Positions 50,841 to 60,685 of a DNA stretch of 64,000 nt are shown in pieces (within the stretch, counting starts at the first letter, position 1; the number at the start of each line of letters is the position of its first letter). Source of the stretch: Lepidostoma basale. Taxonomy: Eukaryota; Arthropoda; Insecta; Trichoptera; Lepidostomatidae. Position numbers and translations under genes: made by a program. The stretch is taken from the NCBI GenBank assembly GCA_022606425.2, contig JAHDVF020000465.1:1-64000 (forward strand). The letters run 5' to 3'. Under the pieces are notes generated by a model. It saw only the letters and a program-made list of their open reading frames with translations, was not told the origin of the DNA and searched no databases.

Positions 50841-51405
50841 TAAGTAACGCGCGAAAGAGAAAGAACGTTTAATTGGTGCGTCGTGAATATAAATTAAGGT
50901 AGTGTTCACTCCGTGAGAGTAAATTTTCGACAAGAGAGGGAGTTTGGTGTAGGAGTTGTAAGTACACGCATCATACTAATGCGATAATATACTCGCGCTA
51001 CTTTGTAGAAAGGGTACGAGTCACGCGATCTGTGATAATTTTGGAATACGTGTTGAAGACTAGGTGCCGCTTTACTGTCGGGTGGCTATGTGTATTCCGC
51101 TCGTAGCAGTTGTCAAAGGTTTTCTTAGTGGAGCGATTTTAGTAATCTTTTGGATTTCGTAGGGGGTTGACGCTCGCTTGGCCGTGAAGCCTCGCGTTTA
51201 CGATGTTTATTTACATTGTCGAAATATTATTTTGAAGTTCGTGTATCACATTTCGGGTTTGCTTTTAGATGGATAATTTTATGTTCCATTGCGAACCACC
51301 GTCATCAGCGTGGATGTGGATGTAGTCGAGCCGTGGTTGGTGTGATGATTTTTGACATTTGAGCGGCGCTGGATTTTGCCGAAGCTGACGCGGTAAAACG
51401 TAAGT
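50840..51405 (+). promoter_or_regulatory. Candidate promoter and 5' non-coding exon with donor at 51400
   Basis: 50860-51400 is free of repeat matches, rich in CpG compared with its surroundings and lacks a long frame. It ends GTAAAAC|GTAAGT (51400-51405), a full-consensus 5' splice donor. This is what a long 5' untranslated first exon looks like. There is no recognisable TATA box or coding sequence, so gene identity is unknown. It may also be a non-coding RNA exon or plain unique DNA. Confidence 0.35.
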
Positions 51406-52489
51406 GCTCTTTTGTTTACTCTTTTGGTATTCATATTTAAATTCGAATTCTGATTCCTAGAGAGATTCCTGTAAGAGAAAACATTGTTTTTTTCATCAAT
51501 CAGATTATTCCCCCTACGGCATAGAGATTCTCAAACACAATTTGATAACAACAAGTTTACAAATTGTTTACCTACCGTCAATATCACACGCGAGCATTAA
51601 ATATTACATTTTAACGTCACGTGTTTTTATAATGCATATATTATTTATAAAAAAAGATTTCCAAATACTTTAACTAAAATTACATATATATTAATATTAT
51701 ACTAAAATTACATATATATTATGAGCAACCTTCCCTAGGCCTGGGGCTAAATTATCATTCTGTCTACCTGTCAAGGGCCGGACCAAATTATTATTCATAA
51801 TAAGGTAATATTAAATTAAATAAAACACGTTGTTACTTCTTATATATATTTTTATATTTATATATTTTAATTAATGACATAATATTATATACTGATTAGA
51901 AAATTTAGTGTGAAGATTGGCCTTGTACCTGAATTACGAGACTATCAATATTTGCGTTAGTATTGCTTACCTAATGATAATCGCATGGAATTTTCGAGAT
52001 TTTCATGTGTTATCCTCGTTTGAATTTTGGATTTAGTGTGTTTCATTCTCGAAAAAAACTGTTCACATGTATATGTGCTGCCAAAAAGACAAATGATTTT
52101 TCTTGCAAATGTACATAAATTTGTATATTTTTCTTACACCAAATATAATTTTAAAAAATCCGTCAAAGCAACTTTGTCACATTGTGATTTTAGCGCTTTA
52201 TTTTTATTTCTCTATTACTTCGCCGAGATGAATTAGATTTTTACTGACCTTTTGTATCGCCCGTAGATCATCTAGTTAACACCGAGATAAGTTCAAATAC
52301 GTTAACAGGCTTTATTTCCTTCTTTATATTTCCACCAGTACCTACACAGTACCCTAAAATAAAAATCTAAACGAAACCGATTTTAGACACACATACATGC
52401 AAGTTCACAAAAGTATTCTACATGAACATAACCAAAAACACATCGACACTTACGAGTAAAAATCTAGATATTATCACGATTTATTTAAT
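51406..52489. other. AT-rich, no gene seen
   Basis: A 69-codon plus frame at 52027-52236 is unremarkable. A short tandem repeat of AAAATTACATATATATTA-type sequence lies at 51677-51720. Confidence 0.35.
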
Positions 52490-52725
52490 TTATTCATTGT
52501 TTCTTGAACAATTCTGTAAAACTCAATATTACATAATAAATACGAATGATAACGTATGTTATGTAGAAAATTTATTATATAATATTTTATGGGATTCTAT
52601 TACATATTTCGGCATTATTAAATGTTTCAAAGACATTATATTATCTCTTAGTTAGGTGAAACATGTCATGTACATAAAATATAATAAAACTTAAAAAAAA
52701 AACAGACGTTTTCATGCGTATTAAA
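52490..52725. repeat. HH2 foldback remnant
   Basis: Outer arms ATTGTTTCTTGAACAATTCT and the mirror with TTTTCATGCGTATTA. The plus side keeps GGTGAAACATGTCATG without a CUGANGA box. Confidence 0.58.
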
Positions 52726-52855
52726 GTTTTATTCTTTTTTTTCTGGAATTTTATTAGTCCATTGTTTTGGCCGAAACACTGAGATATTTTAACATTTTAT
52801 AACTGTTAATGCTAAAACTATGTTTTATATCACAATTGTATTTATTTTACTTTAC

Positions 52856-52891
52856 GACAGCTGTTTCATCAACCAATGTTGACATCATCAG
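52856..52891 (-). ncRNA. HH4 minimal hammerhead ribozyme core
   Basis: Minus strand: CTGATGA, T, stem II GTCAAC/GTTGGT-type, GAAACAGCTGTC. Consensus core complete; stem III is the palindrome ACAGCTGT, cleavage nucleotide C. Confidence 0.78.
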
Positions 52892-52945
52892 GTGTTACAA
52901 AAATGTATATCAAATATATATTTTTGATATATATTTTTGTAACAC

Positions 52946-52981
52946 CTGATGATGTCAACATTGGTTGATGAAACAGCTGTC
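52946..52981 (+). ncRNA. HH4 minimal hammerhead ribozyme core
   Basis: CTGATGA (52946-52952), T, stem II GTCAAC/GTTGAT (52954-52959 and 52964-52969, one G-T pair), GAA, palindrome ACAGCTGT (52973-52980), cleavage nucleotide C52981. All conserved bases are present. It is the mirror of 52856-52891; with both in one palindrome, the two strands each encode a ribozyme. Confidence 0.8.
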
Positions 52982-53049
52982 CTAAAGTAAAATAAATTCA
53001 ATTGTGATATAAAACAAAGTTTTTGAATTAACAGTTATAGAATTTAATT

Positions 53050-53345
53050 ATATTATTTATTGTTTCTTGAATAAAATGATGTAAAACTGCATATTAAATA
53101 ATGAATACTAATGAAAACGTCTGTTTTGAAGAAGTTTTATAATAACTTACGGGGGTGACATGTTTTTTTTTGCCTAACGTAGACATTTGATAACGATGAT
53201 AACGCCTTAGATAGGCAAAATATGTGATACCGATAAATTATAATAAAACTTCTTAAAATACAATTTTTTATTCGTATTAATTATTAATGGGAATTATGTA
53301 CATGTTTTGCTATATTTAGGCATTATCAAATGCGAAACCAGTCAT
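53050..53345. repeat. HH2 foldback remnants
   Basis: Arms around TGATGTAAAACTGCATATTA and CTTAAAATACAATTTTTTAT. The cores read GACATGTTTTTTTTTGCC (-) and TAGGCAAAATATGTGATA (+), both damaged. A third partial unit follows at 53300-53345. Confidence 0.55.
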
Positions 53346-53354
53346 AAAATATAA

Positions 53355-53500
53355 CAAAACTATTCTTTCGTATGAAGCAATTAATTGTGTTGTGTCGTTA
53401 TAAACAGTAAATTGAAACACTTACGTGATTTGTAAAAAACAGCTTTATTTGTTTTAATAAAAACCGATTTTGCTCTCACCGGAGTTTCGTCAGCATTATC
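53355..53500 (-). repeat. HH12-like unit (core 53462-53493)
   Basis: Minus core: CTGACGA, A, stem II ACTCC/GAGAGC-type, AAAATCGGTT. CUGANGA intact, G12 lost. Distal end TTTCGTATGAAGCAATTAAT shared with 29771, 32467 and 57247. Confidence 0.6.
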
Positions 53501-53640
53501 AAACATTTGATAATTCCTGTGTGGCAAAACATGTCATTCCCATAAAATATATTTTTTTAAATATAAAAAACGTTTCCGTTCGTATTTATAATGTAAAATG
53601 AAGTTCGACATGATTGTTTAAGTAACAATAAATAATTAGC
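53500..53640 (+). repeat. HH2 unit
   Basis: TTGATAA, T, TCCTG..., AAAACATGTCATTCCC; G12 lost. The tail ends TTTAAGTAACAATAAATA. Confidence 0.55.
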
Positions 53641-54270
53641 TAATGAATTATTATTTGAAATTCAGCACTAGCAAGGCAGTTTATGATATAATATTTATAA
53701 CAAAACTTCCAGAAAACAGACTTCTATTTTAATATTATATTAAATAAAGTTTATTTTATAACAGGCAGTTGAATATTTAAAAAACAAAAAATATTTTTTT
53801 CTCATTTGTTTTTATTTGACATGAATTGTTTTAATTCTACAATTCTTATTAAATATCATATATTTCAAACAATAGCGACCATTAACTGGGGGTAGTAATT
53901 TTCAGGTTCATTCCCCCTGTATAGTGTACACTGAATACAGATAACTCTGAATGTTTGTAATCTGCATAATATTATGTTTTAATTTAATGTCACATAAACT
54001 TGTTTATTTTAATATCACAGATTCATACACAAAACACGTAGGACGTAAATATTTAGTGACGTGTCTGCGTGCATATAATTATTATTTAAGAATTTTTCCG
54101 CGATTAATGTACGTCTTTTTCGGATTCCTTAACATCTTTACGTTGTTTTTCTACATTTGATAAATATATTCGTTTTCTACTCCCGTTCATTCTGCTTATA
54201 CAGAAGAAAGTTTGTTGTTTATCACGCTTTAACTATAATGATATCTAAGAAAGATATAAAATAAATAAAT
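53641..54270. other. No gene seen
   Basis: AT-rich; a 69-codon plus frame at 53951-54160 is unremarkable. An HH1 distal end (TATGTTCGCCATATTTTGTG) starts at 54273. Confidence 0.35.
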
Positions 54271-54529
54271 AAAATATGTTCGCCATATTTTGTGTAGTAG
54301 ATGTTTTATTCGTCTTTTTATTTTTAACATCTGTTTTAAGTTTTTTATTTATTTATTTCAAATTGTTAAAATGTCTAACCAAAAAGTGAGTGCTTCATAT
54401 GAAAATCTAATGATATCTCTTCTTCCCATTTGCCATTTCCCATCGGCCATCCTCGTACGTAAAACCCTGTACGCTAAACTTTTCAGTCCCGGCTCACCTC
54501 CACTGTCAGGTTCTCGTGCTGTGGTAGCT

Positions 54530-54870
54530 CCTGAGAGATCGCGTGGGGAACACCAGAATAAAAGAGATATGTGAGGTTGAGGATATTATAAGATGGAGCA
54601 GACAGCGAAAAAGGGACGAGTACGGTCATGTTCAAAGAATGGACACCACCAGACTCCCCTATATTGCATTACATAATCAGCCTCATGGGACTTGTCCTCG
54701 TGGAGGACCTCCTGAGGAATGGAAGTACAGCTGGGAGTCTACCTCACAAGTGGAGCAACACTCTGGAGAACAGACCACATAGGTCTACAACAAGGAAGAA
54801 GAAGAAGAAGACATATTTTGGTTGTGACATAACCTTTTTCAAACAAATTAGATTGTCTTATAACCGAAAT
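54530..54870 (+). mobile_element. LINE-E 3' end
   Basis: DRVGNTRIKEICEVEDIIRW, SRQRKRDEYGHVQRMDTTRL, PYIALHNQPHGTCPRGGPPE and EWKYSWESTSQVEQHSGEQT, stop at 54782, then a (GAA)n tail. Its last 162 bp are repeated at 54895-55058. Confidence 0.78.
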
Positions 54871-55058
54871 AACTAACTAACTAACTAACTTCTCCTCCTG
54901 AGGAATGGAAGTACAGCTGGGAGTCTACCTCACAAGTGGAGCAACACTCTGGAGAACAGACCACATAGGTCTACAACAAGGAAGAAGAAGAACAAGAAGA
55001 TATATTTCGGTTGTGCATAACCTTTTTTAAACAAATTAGATTGTCTTATAACCGAAAT
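54709..55058. repeat. 162-bp direct duplication separated by a (CTAA)n block
   Basis: 54709-54870 and 54895-55058 are near-identical (few substitutions and small indels). Between them lies AACTAACTAACTAACTAAC plus TTCTC (54871-54894), the same motif as the LINE-T 3' tail. Confidence 0.8.
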
Positions 55059-55059
55059 A

Positions 55060-55724
55060 TATCTGTAAAAAACGAAATAAGGTGTTTAACACAAAGTAAA
55101 AACTCCCTTAATCGTTTGTTAACTAAATCAATACATATTAAAATTATAATTGAAGATCTAGTATGATTACAAACGGTTATTGATACAGAAAAGGAAATTT
55201 AATAAAGAAAGATACCCAATTCATTCACCGCGAACTAGTATTCCCGCTTTTCTTTGATTCATCTTGTAATACTCAAGGCGTTCAAACTTTGACCCACGAA
55301 AGTTTTGGAGGTTGTTTCTTCATGAATATATAAAGCGTTTTTGTTCGAAGCCTTTTTATAAATATATATTCATCAAGTAATTTAAAATATTACATTTTAT
55401 AACACCGTTTACCAATCGTCGACTAATATCAAAAGCAGTTTCATAAATTAGAATTTAAATTAATGACAACCACAAAATTTCATTTGATAGCTAAATTTAT
55501 ATAATGTCCAATATTTAGTAATTGCAAAGCAACCTACTTAATATAATAAGTAAACTCCATGGTCACATTTTATTTAATAGACTTTTTTATAATTATAATA
55601 TTTTCGGCATTATTTTAAATAGGATCAAGTTCGTGTTTGCTATGCTTAAACTTATTATTAAATATTTTTTTATATTTTTAACGTGTACAAAAGTTTTTTA
55701 ATTTCTTCATGCATTATTATTATT
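55060..55724. other. No gene seen
   Basis: AT-rich, no repeat match. Confidence 0.3.
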
Positions 55725-55940
55725 TATATTTTATTATTTTGTCGAATAGCTCTTTACATCATTACAACGCGAGCCAAATCGATGTAAAGGGTATATAGCT
55801 ATCAAAGTTATTGATTTCCATGACATGTAATAGGTAGCCACGTGAACCAAACACATTATTTCTGCAGCCGGGAAGCGAACCCGGGACCATCGGTGTGGCA
55901 ATCAAAGCAACTACGACTCACCTACAAAGGTCGTCACCTT
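55725..55940 (-). repeat. SINE-1 copy with tRNA-like head
   Basis: Minus strand: GTAGGTGAGTCGTAGTTGCT (A-box position, diverged), GGTCCCGGGTTCGCTTCCCG (B box), then a shortened body and the tail CGACAAAATAATAAAAT. The most diverged of the SINE-1 copies. Confidence 0.7.
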
Positions 55941-56049
55941 CTTCGTCGTGTCAATAGTTCTAAAAATGACTATGCATCTCATTTCTTAATTTTGCCATTC
56001 TGGTGTGAAGTTTGGCCGACATTGTGTCGTTTTAGGGCGCTAGGTTTTG

Positions 56050-56190
56050 AAGTTATAGTAACAATTATTTATTGTTTCTTGAACAAAGATATTAAAAAAT
56101 CTGTATTAGATATATAATAATGTGGAAAACGCCTGTTTTCTAGAGATTTATTTATTGAGTTTTATGGATGTGAAAGGTTTACCTTGCTTT
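56050..56190 (-). repeat. HH2 arm
   Basis: TTTATTGTTTCTTGAACAAA, CGCCTGTTTTCTAGAGATTT, TTTATGGATGTGAAAGGTTT. The core is degraded (GACATGTTTC has become GTGAAAGGTTT). Confidence 0.5.
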
Positions 56191-56194
56191 ACAT

Positions 56195-56578
56195 CTTACT
56201 TACTTGCATTCTTCGCGAGATGACATTTAAGATTTGATTGACTTGATCGTGGTAAGTTTTCTTCGATCTTTCTCAAAGTTATTTCTTATTCCGTTAACAT
56301 CGTTGACAAATGCTTTCTTTACCGATTTTTCTTCATTCATTATTTCCATGTGTCGAAAGAACCTTTAATTGTTTTGTTCATAACACTTTCATTCGCACTG
56401 CATTAACTTTTTATATTTGCATTTGACACTCTATCGTCAATAGATTATACCACACATCCGTCTAAGAGATGTAATTTTTACTGCATTTATTTTTATCTCA
56501 TCCTTTTTTTCCCAGGTCCATGTTGATCTTCCATACATTAGAGTCGGCACAAGAATACTATTTTGCACTGCCTACTAT
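56195..56578 (-). mobile_element. LINE-T remnant
   Basis: Minus strand, from the 5' side: AVQNSILVPTLMYGRST, W..., then VEITSLRRMCGIIY-like, IECQCKYKKLMQCE-like and KGSFDTWK, RSKKTYHDQVNQILN. Heavily shifted. No tail. Confidence 0.6.
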
Positions 56579-56589
56579 ACTACTACTAT

Positions 56590-56858
56590 ACCCTATCTAG
56601 TGGCGGTACTCCTATAGAAGTCCAGAAGCCTGGCTTGCGTAAGAAATTTTGAATCATAACCCCCAAATCAAAGTAATCATGCCTCCGCATAAACCAACAA
56701 CCCACCAAATCACCTTCCAACATTGTTGCCATCAGACAGACGTAAGAGGAATAGCCACAAGAGCTGAACCTCTGTAAGCCAGAAGAGCTTTTGATTCAAA
56801 ATTTCTTACGCAAGCCGGGCTTCTGGGCTTCTATGGGAGTACCGCCACTGACCCTATG
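56590..56858. mobile_element. hAT-like MITE copy 2 with 8-bp duplication
   Basis: ACCCTATC (56590-56597) and ACCCTATG (56851-56858) match at 7 of 8 positions. The element (56598-56850, 253 bp) has terminal repeats of about 60 bp: TAGTGGCGGTACTCCTATAG on the left and CAGTGGCGGTACTCCCATAG on the complement of the right. It supports assignment to hAT. Confidence 0.82.
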
Positions 56859-57235
56859 TGATGTTTAATTATCTACGGGTACTTTTAGTGGCGTATGAAG
56901 AATTTGATCATTTAAGATTGATAAACCGTTAAAAATAATATTTATAATTGATTAGATTCCAGTGTGGTGTCGTAAATTAGATTTTCTAATTATCTCGCAT
57001 GATTAAAATGATATTTTTATAGACAGAATGCACCATGTATGGGAAACAGTTAATTAAAAATATTCAAGTTGCCTGCAAATGTACTATTAAACATCTACAA
57101 TATAAGAATTGGAACATACCATACATTTGTGTGTGCGTGCGTGGGTTTGACTAAAATATTCATCTTACTTCTACCTTCGAACACATTTCTGTCCAATGTT
57201 TTGAACTTTGCAGTCTTCAATTATAAATTTCATTA
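56859..57235. other. No gene seen
   Basis: AT-rich, no repeat match. Confidence 0.3.
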
Positions 57236-57239
57236 ATTC

Positions 57240-57440
57240 GATGATCTTTCTTATGAAACACTTCATTTGTGGTTTGGTATTATTAAAAATAAGTTAAAAC
57301 ACTTTTAAAATATTTTTAATAATGCTCACCAAAATTTAAGCTTTGTTTTTGTGACCCTGACGAAGCTCCGGCGGGAGTGAAACCGGTTGGTTCGATAAAA
57401 AAGTTTAAGTAATGTAAAAACAAAGCACCCCATAGCTTTA
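57240..57440 (+). repeat. HH12 unit, best copy
   Basis: Starts with the distal box CTTATGAAACACTTCATTTG, contains the intact core 57353-57392 and continues into GATAAAAAAGTTTAAGTAAT. Confidence 0.7.
57353..57392 (+). ncRNA. HH12 minimal hammerhead ribozyme, canonical core
   Basis: Stem I strand GACC (57353-57356), CTGACGA (57357-57363), A, stem II GCTCC/GGAGT (57365-57369 and 57374-57378, one G-T pair), GAA, palindrome ACCGGT (57382-57387), cleavage nucleotide T57388, stem I strand GGTT (57389-57392). All conserved bases are present. The copies at 32805, 48212 and 53462 have each lost a different key feature. Confidence 0.8.
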
Positions 57441-57574
57441 ATTTTTTTTAAATTCTTTACTCGCTCCTTTTTTCTTGACATTTTTTTGTACAAATATTTA
57501 TTTAAATGTGTATAATATATAATGTATAAATATAGGGTTAAAATTAAATTGATAATTTGAATATTTTGATTAAT

Positions 57575-57830
57575 GCGAGTGAAAACGTCAGTTTTCTAGA
57601 AGTTTTACTATATTTTATGAGAATGACATGTTTCACCCTTCTAAGGCATTATCAAATGTGACATTTGATAATGTCTTAGAAGGACAAAACATGTCATTCC
57701 CATTAAATATAATATATCTTCTAGAAAACTGATGTTTTCATTTGTATTAATCATTCCTCCCCCATCCATTTGTTGTATATGTCCAAACATGTATAAACAA
57801 TTTTATCGTATATTTAAGTTATTAAGACAT
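57575..57830. repeat. HH2 foldback within the larger block (see 45105)
   Basis: Minus core 57625-57655: TTGATAA, T, GCCTT/AGGGT, GAAACATGTC, intact U3-A8 type. Plus core 57665-57695: TTGATAA, T, GTCTT/AGGAC, AAAACATGTC, G12 lost. The right flank CCTCCCCCATCCATTTGTTG mirrors 45186-45205. Confidence 0.78.
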
Positions 57831-57850
57831 TCGTCTCGTAATTTTATTAA

Positions 57851-58090
57851 CTCGTTGCAGTTTATATACACTAGTAAATGGAGCAGAATATGGTAATTAA
57901 CGAAAACTGATGTGACTTTATACATTTTTCAAATAATTATTTGGGTGGGTCCAGAAATATTTCCAAAAACACTTTCCAATATTTCGGTACCTACCCAAAT
58001 AATTATTTGTTAAAAATGTATAAAATCACTCCAATTTACATTATTTACCATATTCTGCTCCATTTGCTAGTGTATATAAACTGCAACGAG
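57851..58090. repeat. 240-bp inverted repeat adjoining an HH2 unit
   Basis: CTCGTTGCAGTTTATATACA (57851-) is mirrored by TGTATATAAACTGCAACGAG (58071-58090). The arms are about 95 bp and contain AATATGGTAATTAA/TTTACCATATTCTG and the AAATAATTATTTGGGT block. Spacer near 57945-57992. Confidence 0.82.
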
Positions 58091-58094
58091 CTGA

Positions 58095-58245
58095 AGTTTC
58101 GTCACATTTGATAATGCCCTAGAAGGGCGAAACATGTCATTCCCATAAAATGTAATAAAACTTCTAGAAAACTGACGTTTTCATTCGTATTAATTATTTA
58201 ATATGGAGTTTTACATCATTGTTCAAGAAACAATAAATGAATATT
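58095..58245 (+). repeat. HH2 unit, single orientation (core 58108-58138)
   Basis: TTGATAA, T, perfect stem II GCCCT/AGGGC, GAAACATGTC, then the full family tail to GTTCAAGAAACAATAAATGA. This is the cleanest U3-A8 core and lies outside a foldback of its own family. Confidence 0.75.
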
Positions 58246-59455
58246 TTGACATTTATAAATGAGCCAATTTTGTTTTCTTGTATTGGATTAATTTAACTTG
58301 AACTGCCATCATTGATTCTATAGATAAGCGTTTGCTTGGTGACTTTTATTGCACCGTTCACTCTATTCTCCTTACAAACTCTTCTGTCAATATACTTCTA
58401 CACTCGTCCTTTCTCTTTAATCCTGTGTAAGTTTAAAAAAATATCATAGATCAGGTTACTAGTACTACATACGGAAAGACTTACTTCCGATTTTTGTTAA
58501 ATCTTCTTCTTTGAGTCAATATCAAGCTTGCATTTTAAGAATGGTCATAATAAAATTTCATCTTTTTTTTTTCTCGTGACATTATAGTGGAAGGTTTGAC
58601 TGACTTTGAATCGTTTCCAGGGGTGTCGGACGTTATTTTAACACCACATGTCACACCTCTCTTGTCCCATTTTGTTTTTTACATAACCATTTACAAGTTC
58701 GTGACTAGGCGTAAATTATGAGATTAATTAATTTAATTAATACGAAAATATCATCACATTTGCAATGTTGCATATTGTTTTTACGATATTCTCACGTTTA
58801 TATGTATATTTTACCTTTTTCGAATACTATATGACTTCCGTAAAGGTATTTATTCGCCGGTATATGGCGATTGGCCAATTTCGGTTGAATTTATAATTTA
58901 AAACTCGTACGCATTATATTGTAGTTTAGCAGGAAGCTATTAGCGGCGAAAGGAAATGAGGAAAGGTTAATCAAGAAAAAGCGAGAGTTGAGCTGTTCAA
59001 CGCTGTAGGTAACCGCTATGAGAAGTAGCTTCTATCACCACTGCAGTGAGTTTGTCTGTAAGAGGTACAAGTTCACACCTCCCATTACAGTTCCCAGCTT
59101 CCTCTTACAACTTGGAGTAGTTATTAATTCGTTTATCACGTACAGTGTGAAATTAGTCCCGAGAAGGGCGGACTGTCAACTCGTAGAACATTAAAGCAGT
59201 ACAATATTGAAGATTGTTTAAATATCTCATTTCATTGTGTACATGTCAGGGTCGCTGCTGTCAGTACTTGTTTGTTTGTAGTAAACTTTTAACGACTTAA
59301 ATTATAACTTTGAAATAACCAAAAAATTCTAATTCAAAATTTTGATTCGAATTAAATAATTTCTGAGAGGACTATTGAATCTGTAGTTTGTTTTGTAAAC
59401 ATTTTCGTTAGTAAATTGGTTAATGAAAATAAATTTAAAATGTATTTTGTTTAAT
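58246..59455. other. Single-copy stretch without recognised gene
   Basis: 58930-59230 is less AT-rich, with short hairpins only. No repeat match in the window. Confidence 0.35.
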
Positions 59456-59460
59456 GGTTA

Positions 59461-59800
59461 CAGTTAAAATCCACTCATATTTGTGTATTCGACTGGTTTT
59501 GGCAGCTCGCTACCATCTTCCAGAAGATGGCACCAGGCTCCCGAAACCGATAACATTATTAAATTTCTTCTTCTTCTTCTTCTTCAGCCTATTCCCATTC
59601 ACTCCTGGACACTCGGTCCTGTGCAGACTGCATCCAGGTTATTCCGACATATATATTCAGATCATCCTTCCACCTAGGCTTATTTCTAACATGGCTCTTT
59701 GGGTCACTCGTAGTTTCTCGGCACTTTGTTTGGACAATGTTACAGTTTCAAGACCATAAGTATCAACTGGCAGAACCCAGGCTTCTTATTAAATTTAAAT
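59461..59800. repeat. HH7 foldback split by LINE-G
   Basis: The minus core near 59490-59522 has stem II GGTAGC/GCTGCC (6 bp) but GAAA is AAAA. The plus core (59521-59552) has CAGAAGA, T and GAAACCGATA. The right side resumes after the LINE-G insertion at 59786. Confidence 0.55.
59556..59796 (-). mobile_element. LINE-G insertion into HH7, internally deleted
   Basis: TTATTAAATTT at 59556-59566 and 59786-59796 (11 bp). Minus strand: PGSVLPVDTYGLETVTLSKQ, SAEKLRVTQRAMLEI-like, then a jump of about 220 bp to the RWKDDLNIYVGITWMQSAQD-like end and a (GAA)n tail. The deletion removes the GHVAR region. Confidence 0.85.
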
Positions 59801-59874
59801 TAAATATACATTTAAAAAAAAATGCTCTTAGAATAAATTGTTTTTACTGAAAGTTCTTTTTAAATATTAATGAA

Positions 59875-60050
59875 ATAAAAGTTTTTTTTTTTTCAATAAC
59901 TATTTCCACTTTTTATCTTTATTTCGAAAGCGACAGGTGTCGTCAGACTAGCTGGCATCGACGGACCAGATTGTCACTATCAGCTTACCTGAAAAAACTG
60001 ATCACTGTCGTAATATAAAGATAAAAAGTTGGAAGGAGTTTAAAATAAAC
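59875..60050. repeat. HH11 foldback, decayed
   Basis: The minus side reads CCGTCGA, T, GCCAG...CTGAC, GACACCTGTC. The plus side reads CTATCAG...CTGAAAAAACTGATC. The outer tails TTATCTTTATTTCG and GTAATATAAAGATAAAAAGT are mirrored. Cores inactive. Confidence 0.55.
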
Positions 60051-60449
60051 ATAGTTATATTTCAGTATGTGATCAAATGGAATATCTTCTATATTTTGTA
60101 AAAAACTTATATACCCGTATATATTTTGTTACAGCTACCACATTATTATACTAATTTATCATTTTGATTCAGATTACTTATTCATTCGATCACCAGCGTA
60201 TTCCATTTAATGTTGTGAATACTTAAACGATTTAAAAAATGTATTTATACACACACATTTATTTGACAAATTAGTTTCACGTTAGTAATTTTTTCTGTGT
60301 TTGCAATCTCGTATTTGAATAATTGATTAGGGGAAAAAACGTTAACAAGATGTCGAATTAATGTTTGTGTTTATCCGTAATTTGATGATGCGTGATTTAT
60401 CAATCATGACGAATGGGCGCGATGAAGTATAAAAATTACAATATTTACT
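60051..60449. other. No gene seen
   Basis: AT-rich, no repeat match. Confidence 0.3.
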
Positions 60450-60685
60450 AACTTATTAATCATCACGCCGTCTCGCTGAAGGGGTATACAGAAATAATGG
60501 ACCGCCACACCTTTCTTTCCTGACATACTTTTATTGATTCCTCAACATTCATACATCGTATCATCAAAGCAGGTCGAGTTCTCCAACTCATTTCGTGGCC
60601 GACATTGTTTATTATTACACGTTTCCTCGGTCTTTCTATTATATATATCTGGTTCCGTTTACGTCGTTTACATATCGTTGGTTCA
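60450..60685 (-). mobile_element. LINE-T 3' end
   Basis: Minus strand: KRRKRNQIYIIERPRKRVII, NNVGHEMSWRTRPALMIRCM, NVEESIKVCQERKVWRSIIS and VYPFSETA, TGA at 60463, short tail. A small deletion replaces the TWHDQI block. Confidence 0.78.

Larger units (their letters stand above)
52740..53045. repeat. HH4 foldback pair with two intact cores
   Basis: Left arm 52790-52915 and right arm 52925-53045 are mirror images, including AACTGTTAAT, ATCACAATTGTATTTATTTT and the ribozyme cores 52856-52891 (-) and 52946-52981 (+). The centre is the hairpin TGATATATATTTTTGTAACA and its complement. Confidence 0.85.
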
